Origin: Opitutaceae bacterium
GTDB lineage: Bacteria; Verrucomicrobiota; Verrucomicrobiia; Opitutales; Opitutaceae
DNA: 43,195 bases
Assembly: GCA_003164715.1 (NCBI GenBank)
Contig: PLTZ01000055.1
Coordinates: 1 to 43,195, forward strand
Direction: 5' to 3'
Both the position numbers and the translations under genes were made by a program. Position 1 is the stretch's first letter. Each line of letters starts with the position of its first letter. Below the pieces are notes generated by a model. That model saw only the letters and a program-made list of their open reading frames with translations, ran no database searches and had not been told where the DNA came from. Below, piece by piece: positions 25,839 to 33,949 of the stretch.

Positions 25839-27035
25839 GTGAGCCTTCCAGCGGCGGATACGGATATCGTCTACCGGGTTTCCAAGGGAATGCGGGTGCT
25901 CGGCGTCTGCTTCCTTTCGCCGCTAATCGCGGCCTGCATCGTGGCGCCGCTCTGGCTGCTTCGCGGTTCCTCGCTGGACGACGGGCTGCGGATCACGCTG
26001 CCGCTCCTCGGTATCGCCGTTGCGGCGCTGTTCGTGTACGTGCTGCGCTCCACCCTGCGCTCCCGCCTCGAATTCCTTTCCACCGGCATCCGCTACACGA
26101 GCGGCTGGGGCGCGCCAAAGGAACTCACCTACGACGAGGCCGAAGGGTACCGGGTCCGTCCGGGAAGGAATACGCGGATCCTGCTGCTCCAACCCAGGGA
26201 CAAGGCCCGCAGACCGCTCAAGATCGAACTCGTCTTTGAACGGGCGAAGGAGCTGGACGCCCTGCTGGGGCAGAAATTCCGCAACCTCGATGAAGCGGAC
26301 CTCCAGGCCGAAGTGAGCGAGATCCTGGCCGACGAGACCCTGGGCACGTCCGAAGAGGACCGGCGAGCCGCTTTGGCGAGCGCCAAAGGGCAGGCCCGCA
26401 TCCTTAACGCGGCGGCAACGGGGCTCGTGTTCTGGGGATTCATCTATCCGCGGCCCTATGGCCTGGTGATGATCGCTCTTGCGGCGGCCCCCATCCTGGC
26501 CGTCGGCCTTATCCGCTGGTCGAACGGCCTCGTGGCCTTCGACGGGAAAAGGACCAGCGCGAGGCCCACGGTCGCCTATGCGGCAATGGGGCCGGCGATG
26601 GTCATGGGGCTTCGGGGCTTCCTTGACTGGCACATCCTCTCGTGGTCCGCCTTCTGGACGCCCTTCGCCGTGTTTGCTGGAACGATGATCGCCCTGGGCT
26701 GGTTTTGCGTGCAGCGCCCGGAGACCAAGAAGCTGGGCACGCTTGCGGTCTTAAGTTTCGTCTTCCTTGTCCACAGCTACGGCCTTGTGCTCTTCCTTAA
26801 CGGCGAATTCGACCGCTCCGTCCCTGCCATCCACAGCACGGTCGTTGTCAGGCGTTGGACCGTCTCGGGCAGGAGCACAAGCTACCACTTCAGGGTTAGC
26901 CCATGGATTGATGACCGGGGCGCCCGGGACATAACGGTCGCACGGCAGGTCTACGACCAGCACGCGGCGGGCAGCCCGGCGCTGATCGGCGTCTGCAAGG
27001 GTTGTCTCGCGATTCCATGGTTCTTTGTGCGGTAG
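25839..27035 (+). CDS. Multi-pass membrane protein, unknown function
   Basis: The product is not recognised. From a GTG at 25839 it has 398 residues; an ATG at 25767 would add 24 Gly/Pro-rich residues and looks less natural. Two TM helices (VCFLSPLIAACIVAPLWLL, LPLLGIAVAALFVYVL) are followed by a soluble PH-like segment (RLEFLSTGIRYTSGW, LTYDEAEGYRV) and a charged helical region. Four or more TM helices come next, and a C-terminal domain with VVVRRWTVSGRSTSYHFRVS. That last domain is probably outside the cytosol. It follows DUF2339 on the same strand after about 120 bp. Confidence 0.65.
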   Translation: MSLPAADTDIVYRVSKGMRVLGVCFLSPLIAACIVAPLWLLRGSSLDDGLRITLPLLGIAVAALFVYVLRSTLRSRLEFLSTGIRYTSGWGAPKELTYDEAEGYRVRPGRNTRILLLQPRDKARRPLKIELVFERAKELDALLGQKFRNLDEADLQAEVSEILADETLGTSEEDRRAALASAKGQARILNAAATGLVFWGFIYPRPYGLVMIALAAAPILAVGLIRWSNGLVAFDGKRTSARPTVAYAAMGPAMVMGLRGFLDWHILSWSAFWTPFAVFAGTMIALGWFCVQRPETKKLGTLAVLSFVFLVHSYGLVLFLNGEFDRSVPAIHSTVVVRRWTVSGRSTSYHFRVSPWIDDRGARDITVARQVYDQHAAGSPALIGVCKGCLAIPWFFVR

Positions 27036-27201
27036 GTGCAACTCCGCCGCCGGTCGGCAGGCCCAGAAACCGGACGGGGAAACCGCCCTGCGTCTCCGGA
27101 TCAACTCCCCTTGGCTGAAAGCCGAAGCCCCCAGTCCTGGTCGCCCGGAAAATCGGGCAGCATGACGACGCCAATCTTGCTGGCTCGCGCGGAATCTCCT
27201 G

Positions 27202-28029
27202 TCACTTCACCGTCAGATTCACCGGGTCGAAGCCCTCGCTGGTGATGACGACATTGTCCCCCGCCGCCAGCTTCTCGACCTTCAAGGTTGCGCCTACTTC
27301 TATGACATTGGACTGCGAGCGGGGCGTTCCCGGGCCGGTGACCGTTGTGTCGACCGTCAGTGGCAGCGGGCTCAGATTGTTGATCCGCAGCGTGAAGCCG
27401 CTGTGGCCCCCGAAGCTGCTTCCCCAGGTGTTTGCATCAAATGAGGTCGTCACAGGCATGTGGCGCACCTTCAGGACCAGGGGTTGAAGCTTCGCAAGGT
27501 CGCTCTGCGCCTTCTGAAGGCGCGACTGCAGGTCCGACACCTGGCTCTTCGCCTGAACGAGCTGCGCGGCAGCCTGGGACGATCCCGCGGCCGCCTGCGT
27601 GAGCTGGCCCTGCAGGTCGGCCGACTGGGCCTTGGCCTGGTCCAACTGCGCCTGCAGTTTCGCCGACTCCGCCTTCTCGGCCTTGGCCTTCTCGACCTGC
27701 GACTGCAGGTCCGCCAGCTGGCCCTTGGCCTTGTCGATCTGACTCTGCAGATCGGCCGACTGGGTCTTGTCCGCCTCCAGCTGCACCTTGAGGCCCGCGA
27801 TCTTGGCGTTGTCCGCCCGGGCCTTGGCGAGGTCGGTCTGCGCCTGCGCCAGTTCCGCCTTGGCGCTGGCCAACTGCGTCTGACTTTCGGGGAGCCGGGC
27901 GTTCAGGTGCTGAACCTTGATGCCGAGGACGATGATGACAATGGCGAGGACAAGGCAGGCTGCGAGGGTCCCGAAGAACAAACCCGCTGACTTTCCCTTC
28001 TCGTGGCTGGGGGCTGGTGTATCATTCAT
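27202..28029 (-). CDS. Envelope coiled-coil protein with a single TM helix
   Basis: The 275-residue protein has a short cytosolic N-terminus, one TM helix (about 17-37), then a long coiled coil (40-180). This coil is built of repeated units such as SADLQSQIDKAKGQ and SADLQGQLTQA. A C-terminal beta-rich domain (about 190-275) with FTLRINNLSPLPLTVDTTVT may be an Ig-like fold. It probably reaches across the periplasm. No family name is recognised. The coil units are similar at DNA level, suggesting internal duplication. It is convergent with the preceding membrane-protein gene. Confidence 0.75.
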   Translation of the reverse strand: MNDTPAPSHEKGKSAGLFFGTLAACLVLAIVIIVLGIKVQHLNARLPESQTQLASAKAELAQAQTDLAKARADNAKIAGLKVQLEADKTQSADLQSQIDKAKGQLADLQSQVEKAKAEKAESAKLQAQLDQAKAQSADLQGQLTQAAAGSSQAAAQLVQAKSQVSDLQSRLQKAQSDLAKLQPLVLKVRHMPVTTSFDANTWGSSFGGHSGFTLRINNLSPLPLTVDTTVTGPGTPRSQSNVIEVGATLKVEKLAAGDNVVITSEGFDPVNLTVK

Positions 28030-28257
28030 GGTGGTTTGGACATGTTAGACCACCCCGGCCGATCAAAGGGTACGCCCTTCAATCCCGAAAGGCGCGCTTT
28101 CAAGTACGGTATAGACCCCACGTCCATTCGGCCTTCATGCGGGTGCCCGGTAGCACCGCCTCCCTTTCGCCGGCTTCTTGGGGCCTGCGCCCTTGAAATC
28201 CCCGGGGGAGGTGAAGGCCCCATAGCGAGGGGCGCCCCGGGAGACTACCATGCCCCC

Positions 28258-28413
28258 ATGAACCTGATCCTTCTCTTCGTCATCCTTCTTCTCCTGTTCG
28301 GCGGCGGCGGCTTCTATTTCGGCGGACCCGCCATCGGCGGTGGCGGCCTTGGGCTGATCCTGCTGATCTGCCTCATCGTCTTCCTGGCGGGCGGTTTCCG
28401 GACGAAGACCTGA
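28258..28413 (+). CDS. 51-residue Gly-rich membrane protein (DUF3309-like)
   Basis: The product has two hydrophobic helices (LILLFVILLLLFGG and LGLILLICLIVFLAGG) joined by a glycine-rich GGGGFYFGGPAIGGGG turn. It resembles the DUF3309 group of tiny hydrophobic proteins and shares the GGLGL(V/I)LLI core with the 33-residue peptide at 17711-17812. It likely forms a hairpin in the inner membrane. Function is unknown. It lies in a gap between the coiled-coil gene and the ThpR remnant. A GGGAG lies about 12 bases before the start. Confidence 0.65.
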   Translation: MNLILLFVILLLLFGGGGFYFGGPAIGGGGLGLILLICLIVFLAGGFRTKT

Positions 28414-28494
28414 GGTCACGTTGCCCGGTTTCGCGAGCGCCAAACGGGGCGCCCGCGGGCTTGCAGCCCGACGCTCGTGGGCTATGTAGCCTTC

Positions 28495-29111
28495 ATGAGC
28501 GACCTATCGGTCCGCGAAGCCCAGATGGATTCAGGCGGCCGACCGCAGGCCGAAGACGATTCCAAGCGAGCCGCCGAGCGGCTTTTCGTCGCCCTTGCGC
28601 TGCCCAATTGGCTCCGAGCCGAATTAAAGGGCCTCTCGGAGCCCCTGCGAGCCGTCGCGTGGATTCGCCCCGAGCAGCTTCATCTCACGCTGCGGTTTCT
28701 CGGCGACACGCCGGCAGACAAGATTGACCGGATTATGGAGAGCCTCGCCTCGATCCACGTGGAATCCTTCATCCTTCCGATTGAGGGCGTGGGCGGGTTC
28801 CCTCTGAAGGGTCCCCCAAGGTCATCTGGGTGGGCGTAGGCTCGGGGCACCCCCACCTCTTCCAGCTTCGCCAGCGCCTGGACGACGCGCTCCTCGCGGC
28901 AGGAGCCGATCTCGATGTCCGCCACTTCCAGCCGCACCTCACCCTCGCCCGCTGCGCCGCGGGTTCCGCAGGGGTTGTTTCGACCTGGTTGAGGCAGCAT
29001 GGCGGATTTGGGACCGCGCCCTTGCGCGTCAATGCGTTCGACCTCTGCAAGAGCCGGCTTTCGGCCCAGGGCGCCGAGCACACGCTCAGGCGCCGTTACC
29101 CGCTGGCCTGA
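28495..29111 (+). pseudogene. thpR: RNA 2',3'-cyclic phosphodiesterase ThpR, frameshifted
   Basis: The two halves of one 2H phosphoesterase lie in different frames. The first (28495-28839) has LFVALALPNWLRAELKGL and the first HxTx motif, HLTLRFLG. The second (frame of 28830-29111) has the second HxTx, HLTLAR, and a normal C-terminus. The reading frame breaks near 28813-28817, a run of five C. One added C would give GPPKVIWVGVG, the expected family sequence across this point. So either the gene recently lost a base or the assembly has an error. An intact product would hydrolyse 2',3'-cyclic phosphate ends on RNA. It is convergent with a Usp gene. Confidence 0.85.
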
Positions 29112-29147
29112 GGGCGCTTGCGTCCCCTCCGCGCGGGTCGGGGTCCC

Positions 29148-29564
29148 CTATTTTGCCCGGAGGAGAAGCACCGGAATCCTGACGCTGTGCCGCACGCGCC
29201 TGGAGGTTGAACCCAGGAAGAGGTCCGCCACGAAGCGGTGCCCGTGCGTGCTCATGGCCACGAGGTCGCACTTCTTCTCATGGACCCACCGGATGATCTG
29301 CTCGCCCGGCTCGCCGAACGCCAGTTCGGCCTCGGCCGGGATGCCCGCCGACTGAAACTCGTTCTGCACCTCCTGCAGGTACGCCGTGTCCTCGGAAATC
29401 TCCGGGCTCACCGCATCGGCCCCGAAGGTCCGCGCCGCCCAGCCGTCGGCGACGTGCAGCAGGACGACGCGGCTGTTCATGATCCTGGCCAGGGCCTTCA
29501 CGTGCTCGATGATCGCCCGGTCGGTGGGCGTCGCGTCCAGCGTCACAAGGATCTTGTCATACAT
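29148..29564 (-). CDS. Universal stress protein (UspA family)
   Basis: The 138-residue product begins MYDKILVTLDATPTDRAI and carries the ATP-binding type of Usp signature. DLVAMSTHGHRFVADLFLGS is close to G-x2-G-x9-G-S, and the protein ends with IPVLLLRAK. It is therefore more likely to bind ATP than the Usp at 6846. It lies 38 bp after the MntH-type gene on the same strand, so they probably form an operon. It may be a regulator or sensor for metal or stress status; this is inference. Confidence 0.92.
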   Translation of the reverse strand: MYDKILVTLDATPTDRAIIEHVKALARIMNSRVVLLHVADGWAARTFGADAVSPEISEDTAYLQEVQNEFQSAGIPAEAELAFGEPGEQIIRWVHEKKCDLVAMSTHGHRFVADLFLGSTSRRVRHSVRIPVLLLRAK

Positions 29565-29602
29565 GGCTGGCTCTCGGCTGGAGGTGTCTTTGGGATGGAT
29601 GC

Positions 29603-31003
29603 TTAGTGGCCGGCGATGACGGCCCCTGCCTGCCTCAGCGCATCCGGCAGACTATAGATGTCCAACGCCGTTATCAACAGCGCAGTGCCCCAGCCCGTGA
29701 TCATGAGGAACCAGCCGCTGCGCCACTGCCCCATCCTCTTTCTGGAGCTCGTGAAGTGCAGGAGCGGGAACATGGCAAAGGGCAGCTCGATGCACAGCAC
29801 CACCTGGCTCAGGTTCACGAGATCGGTCACGCTGCTGCTGCCCCTGATGCTGATGATGAGGATCGCGGGAATCACTGCCAAGGAACGGGTTATCAGCCGG
29901 CGCACCCACGGCTTGATCCTCCAGTTCATGAACCCCTCCATGACCACCTGCCCCGCCAGGGTCCCGGTGATCGTGCTGCTCTGGCCGCTCGCAAGGAGCG
30001 CCACGGCGAAGAGCGTGCTGGCGAGCGTGGTCCCGAGGAGCGGGGCCAGCGTCAGGTACGCCACGCGGATCCAGTCGCTGTCGGGCGTGAACGTGACGAC
30101 CTGCCCGCCGGCCACCGTGATGCTGTCCTTGCCGTAGAAGACGATCGCCGCAAGGACGAGGATCGCCGCATTGATGACGAAGGCGATCGCCAGCGCGACC
30201 GCCGTGTCGATCGTGTTGAAGCGGATGGCACGGCGGACACTCTTCTCGTCCTGCTGCAGCTTGCGGGTCTGCACAAGAGCGGTGTGGAGGTAGAGATTGT
30301 GCGGCATCACGGTCGCCCCGATGATGCCGACCGCGACGACGATCATCCCGCTGCGCGCGAACTCGGGGCGCATCATGGCGCGGCCCATCTCCAGGAAATC
30401 GGGCCTGGTCTGGGAAAACCCGAGAATCTCCACGGCGTAGCAGACGCCGATCGTAAGAACAAAAACCGTGACGATCGCCTCGATCAACCGCATTCCCATC
30501 CCCTGGAAGGCAAGGAGAAGCATCACATCGAAGGCCGTGATGATGACCGCCCACTGCAGCGGGATGTGGAAAAGCATGTTGAGCGCCACCGCGCTCCCGA
30601 GCGCCTCGGCGAGGTCGGTCATCCCTATCGCGATCTCCATGGAGATCCAGTTCGGCCAGCGCGTCCACCCCGGGTAGTAATCCCGGCAGCACTGGGCCAG
30701 GTCCTTGCCCGTCGCCACGCCGAGGCGGGCCGAGATCACCTGGAGGATGACCGCCATGAAACTCGCCAGGGCGACAACCCAGAGGAGGCCGTACTTGAAC
30801 TGCGCCCCGCCCGCAAGATCCGTGCCCCAGTTGCCCGGGTCCATGTAGCCGACGCTGATCAGGATCGCCGGGCCGACGAAGGCGCGCCACTGCCGCCAGA
30901 ACCCCGCCTGCTGGGGCGGCACGATCACCGTGCCGTGGAGCCCCTCAAGCGAAGTGCGCCCCACCGGGGGCAGGTCGGCCGGTTCCTTTGGCCTCGTTTC
31001 CAA
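29603..31003 (-). CDS. mntH: Nramp-family Mn2+/Fe2+ transporter
   Basis: The 466-residue membrane protein has the Nramp marks: MDPGNW with Asp55 and Asn58 in helix 1 for metal binding, and VMPHNLYLH in helix 6, including the conserved Met used to prefer transition metals. It imports Mn2+ or Fe2+ with protons. The start is uncertain. The longest frame begins at a TTG at 31045, but a TTG at 31003 gives an N-terminus of normal length, with DPGN about 55 residues in; that one is used here. A repeat copy lies just upstream (31056-31124). Usp follows in the same operon. Confidence 0.9.
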   Translation of the reverse strand: METRPKEPADLPPVGRTSLEGLHGTVIVPPQQAGFWRQWRAFVGPAILISVGYMDPGNWGTDLAGGAQFKYGLLWVVALASFMAVILQVISARLGVATGKDLAQCCRDYYPGWTRWPNWISMEIAIGMTDLAEALGSAVALNMLFHIPLQWAVIITAFDVMLLLAFQGMGMRLIEAIVTVFVLTIGVCYAVEILGFSQTRPDFLEMGRAMMRPEFARSGMIVVAVGIIGATVMPHNLYLHTALVQTRKLQQDEKSVRRAIRFNTIDTAVALAIAFVINAAILVLAAIVFYGKDSITVAGGQVVTFTPDSDWIRVAYLTLAPLLGTTLASTLFAVALLASGQSSTITGTLAGQVVMEGFMNWRIKPWVRRLITRSLAVIPAILIISIRGSSSVTDLVNLSQVVLCIELPFAMFPLLHFTSSRKRMGQWRSGWFLMITGWGTALLITALDIYSLPDALRQAGAVIAGH

Positions 31004-31055
31004 TGTGCACCCACAGCTAACAGGGTGACGGAGCCAATTGTCCAACTTTCAAATG

Positions 31056-31124
31056 CCGGCCGCACGGGCCCCTGGAATCTGGCCCTGCGGGATGGCCCGC
31101 CCTTGCCTCGCAATGGCGGCAGCC
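31056..31124 (-). repeat. REP-like repeat copy A, next to the GH5 stop
   Basis: This 69-bp element matches 33635-33703 at about 55 of 69 positions in the same orientation, with the core GAATCTGGCC, TGCGGGAT and TGCCTCGCAA. It starts one base after the GH5 stop (on the minus strand) and lies upstream of mntH. Both copies sit directly at a gene's 3' end, as many REP-type elements do. Confidence 0.6.
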
Positions 31125-31125
31125 G

Positions 31126-32346
31126 CTACGACGCCCTGAGGAGCTCCAGCATCGCCCGGTCGAGCTTCCTCCCCCGGAAGTCCTCGTAGGCCACGTCGCC
31201 CCGCCCGCTGTCCAGGACGCCAAAGGACCCGCTCAGGTTCCAGAGCGCCCAGCCGAGCCCGGCCTCCTTGAGGCACGCCAGGAGGTCGCCCATCCAGGCG
31301 AGCACCACGTCGTGCGGGGTCTGGTTGTGCGCCCCGAATTCCCCGATGTGGACGCCGACGCCCATTCCTTGGAGCGCCTGCCAGGGCGCGACCAGCTGGC
31401 GGCGGTAGCGCTCCCGGCCCCACGGGAGCGCCGGGTCGGCCTCGCCCGCGTGCGCCATGAAGATCGGGTTCTCGTGGAAGACGGCCTTGAGCCGCTGCGT
31501 CTGGCGCCTGTCGCTCTCGAGCATCCCCGGGGTGATGGCGAGCGGCCACTGGGGCCTCGGCCATGTGTCAGCCCCCTTGATCCAGTCCGCCTTCCAGTGC
31601 GTCACCTGCATCGGCTGGTAGCCCCGGCCGCTCTGGGCGATCCCGAGACCGGCCAGCGCGGGGACGGGGATGTTCCCCCACATGAGCCCGTCGGCGATGA
31701 TGAGCCGCTCCGGGCTCTCGGCGCGGATCGCCCCGACCAGCGCCCGGACGACCCGGGCGTAGGTCGCGTCCTCCAGGAGCTCGCCAGTCTTCGGATCCTT
31801 CGCCCCGGGCTCGTTAAGGAGGTCGAAGCTGAGCGCGGAGTTCGGGACGCCCTTGTAGCGCGCCGCGAACTGGCCCCAGTGGTAGGAGGCCGCCTCGAGC
31901 GCCTCCGTGTCCGTCCACAGGTTGAAGGGCTCCTGGATCGAACGGTCGACCGAGTAGCCGGGCGCCCGGTGGAAGTTCAGGCACACGTGGACCCCGTGCT
32001 GCCTGCCGTACGCCACGGCCTGGTCGATCTCCCTTAAGACCGCTTCGTTCATCTCATGCCACTTCCCGGGCGACGACCAGCAACGGTACGACATCGGCAG
32101 CCGCACGAAGTTGAAGCCCCACCCGGCGAGGAGCGCGAAGTCCTCCTCGCGGTAGGGGGCGTTCTCCACGCTCGCGACGAACTTCTGCAGCAGGTTGAAG
32201 CCCCGCCAGCGGGGGAGCTTCGAGGCGGTCGCCTCGGGCATAACCGGCGCGGGCGCCGCGGCGCCCAGGCCCCGGCCCGCCAGCCCCAGTGCCGCCGCGG
32301 CGGACACGCCCTTGATGAAGTCTCTCCTGCCGATCGCGGGGTTCAT
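31126..32346 (-). CDS. Tat-exported GH5 glycoside hydrolase
   Basis: The 406-residue protein has a Tat signal (RRDFIKGVSAAAALGLAG) at residues 7-24, so it is exported folded; this fixes the start at 32346. The catalytic domain is glycoside hydrolase family 5. RWRGFNLLQKF lies at the first strand, FVRLPMSY near 80, FDLLNEPG with acid/base Glu179, and GVHIGEFGAH with nucleophile Glu336. ALWNLSGSFGVLD near the end supplies the conserved Trp. The target is probably a beta-1,4- or beta-1,3-glucan or mannan, which cannot be told apart by eye. It is divergent from a P450 gene, and the 3' end carries a repeat copy. Confidence 0.9.
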   Translation of the reverse strand: MNPAIGRRDFIKGVSAAAALGLAGRGLGAAAPAPVMPEATASKLPRWRGFNLLQKFVASVENAPYREEDFALLAGWGFNFVRLPMSYRCWSSPGKWHEMNEAVLREIDQAVAYGRQHGVHVCLNFHRAPGYSVDRSIQEPFNLWTDTEALEAASYHWGQFAARYKGVPNSALSFDLLNEPGAKDPKTGELLEDATYARVVRALVGAIRAESPERLIIADGLMWGNIPVPALAGLGIAQSGRGYQPMQVTHWKADWIKGADTWPRPQWPLAITPGMLESDRRQTQRLKAVFHENPIFMAHAGEADPALPWGRERYRRQLVAPWQALQGMGVGVHIGEFGAHNQTPHDVVLAWMGDLLACLKEAGLGWALWNLSGSFGVLDSGRGDVAYEDFRGRKLDRAMLELLRAS

Positions 32347-32489
32347 GCACGCAAAACCAAGCACGCGAACGGCCCCGGCACAAGGACTTGGGAGCGGGTC
32401 CCGTAGGTCGCGCCGGGGGAATGGATCCGAGGTTGCGGCCGGCGCCAGACTTCACACCTTCCCATCTTGCGCCCCAACCCCCAGGCCCC

Positions 32490-33632
32490 GTGAGCACGCT
32501 CCCCGACCCCTTCAAGACGCCCCGCACCGAGACCGGGCGGCTCGACTGCGACTTCCAGGGGGAGACGGTGCCGATGATCCTGCGCCACGAGGACGTGCGC
32601 CGCGCCGCCAGGGACTGGAAGACCTACAGCTCGGACGCCCCCTTCCGGGTGCCCATTCCCTCAGAGGAGGACGTCCGCACGATCCGCCAGCTCCCGATCG
32701 AGACCGATCCCCCGGACCACACGGAGTACCGCGAGCTTGTGGAGCCCTTCTTCCGCCGGGCCAGGGAGCCGGAGGTCATCGCACGGATGGAGGCCCTGGT
32801 GGACGCCCTCGTGTCCGACGCGCTCAAGCGCGACTCGGTCGAGGTCGTCCGGGAGTTCGCCCTGCCGCTCCAGTCCCGGGCGCTCACCTACCTCCTCGCC
32901 ATGCCCGAGTCCGAGGCGGACATCTGGACCGGATGGGGCACCCACGTCTTCCGGGACGGAGGCCAGGGCCAGAAGAAGGGCGCCGCCCTCGAGACCTACC
33001 TGAACGAGCGCCTCGACCGGGCCGCGAGAAGCCCCGGAGGGGACTTCTTCAGCGCGCTCACCCAGGCGACCTTCCGGGGCCGCCCCCTCACCCGGGCTGA
33101 GATGCTGGGCTTCGCCAACCTGACCTTCGCTGGGGGCCGCGACACGGTCATCCAGACCGTGGCCTCGGTCGTAGCCTACCTGGGCCGCAGGCCCGAGGCC
33201 CTGGGGTTCCTGCGGGAGGACCCCTCCCGCGTCGTTCACGCCTGCGAGGAGTTCTTCCGCGCGGTGACGCCGCTGACGCACATCGGGCGGGTCTGCCCCG
33301 TCGAAACCCAAGTCCACGGGAGGAAGGTCCCGGCCGGCGGCCGCGTCTCCCTCTGCTGGGCGTCCGCCAACCAGGATGAGACCGTCTTCGAGGACCCCGG
33401 GGAGGTGAAGCTCGACCGCAGGCCCAACCCCCACGTCGCCTTCGGCTTCGGCGCCCACCTCTGCCTCGGGGCGCCCCACGCGCGCCTGATCCTGCGGACG
33501 CTCCTCGAGGCGTTCATGGCGCAGGTCGGGACGTTCACGATCCTCGAGGCGGTGGACCACGTGGAGCACGAGGAGCGCTACACGCGCCCCGTGGGCTTCG
33601 ACAAGCTGGTCGTCCGGTTCGCCGCGCGCTGA
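32490..33632 (+). CDS. Bacterial cytochrome P450
   Basis: The 380-residue product, from a GTG at 32490, has the P450 marks. LTFAGGRDTV is the I-helix oxygen-activation motif, ACEEFFRAV supplies ExxR, and FGFGAHLCLGAPHAR is the haem loop with Cys325 as thiolate ligand. IETDPPDHTEYR matches the C-helix region. It is soluble and would need separate ferredoxin and reductase partners, none of which is nearby. An ATG at 32421 would add 23 Pro-rich residues. The substrate is unknown. It is divergent from the GH5 gene, and a repeat copy follows the stop by three bases. Confidence 0.93.
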   Translation: MSTLPDPFKTPRTETGRLDCDFQGETVPMILRHEDVRRAARDWKTYSSDAPFRVPIPSEEDVRTIRQLPIETDPPDHTEYRELVEPFFRRAREPEVIARMEALVDALVSDALKRDSVEVVREFALPLQSRALTYLLAMPESEADIWTGWGTHVFRDGGQGQKKGAALETYLNERLDRAARSPGGDFFSALTQATFRGRPLTRAEMLGFANLTFAGGRDTVIQTVASVVAYLGRRPEALGFLREDPSRVVHACEEFFRAVTPLTHIGRVCPVETQVHGRKVPAGGRVSLCWASANQDETVFEDPGEVKLDRRPNPHVAFGFGAHLCLGAPHARLILRTLLEAFMAQVGTFTILEAVDHVEHEERYTRPVGFDKLVVRFAAR

Positions 33633-33634
33633 GG

Positions 33635-33703
33635 CCGGCCGCACCCTCTTCCTGAATCTGGCCTTGCGGGATAGCCTGCCCGTGCCTCGCAACGTCGGGA
33701 GCC
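33635..33703 (+). repeat. REP-like repeat copy B, next to the P450 stop
   Basis: This is the second copy of the 69-bp element at 31056-31124 in the same orientation. It begins two bases after the P450 stop. The core GAATCTGGCC, TGCGGGAT and TGCCTCGCAA is shared with copy A, and differences are mostly single bases outside it. Confidence 0.6.
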
Positions 33704-33949
33704 ACGACACCGTTGCCCATTGGACTCAGAAACCTGAATCGAACGATTTTGGAGTTCGAGTATACCACTGGGCACTAATCACTTAGGATAACATGAAGGA
33801 AAGTCTTCCGTACTGCTTTCTACACCCGTTTGAGTCGCTAACGAAGTCCGTATCTATCGGCCAGAGTTAGACGTTCCAGAATGGAATGAATCGGCCGGCG
33901 TCGGCGTTCTCGGACGGAGGTCATGTCGCAGGCAATGGGCATTGGCCGA
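33704..33949. other. Gene-free lower-GC stretch before the AAA ATPase gene
   Basis: From about 33704 to 33949 the base composition falls clearly below that of neighbouring genes and no convincing ORF is seen. It contains the structured inverted-repeat element at 33714-33774; nothing else was recognised. It probably marks the edge of inserted DNA. Confidence 0.5.
33714..33774. other. tRNA-like structured inverted-repeat element
   Basis: TGCCCA (33714-33719) pairs with TGGGCA (33769-33774). Inside are TCAG/CTGA (33726-33737) and AATCGAACGATT (33737-33748), each a small hairpin. GTTCGAG (33754-33760) resembles a T-loop, and the minus strand also has a GTTCGATT string. At 61 bp, with no consistent cloverleaf or CCA end, it is not a normal tRNA. 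It may be a decayed tRNA fragment or an attachment-like site at the edge of the lower-GC patch. Confidence 0.3.

Noticed and set aside
29606-31189. 527-residue plus-strand ORF
   Set aside because: Antisense of mntH, with His/Arg/Asp-rich low-complexity sequence.
33714-33774. Functional tRNA gene
   Set aside because: Too short, T-stem does not pair and no CCA end; kept only as a tRNA-like element.
33714-33774. Integron attC site
   Set aside because: The GTTRRRY and RYYYAAC core boxes are not present in the right orientation.
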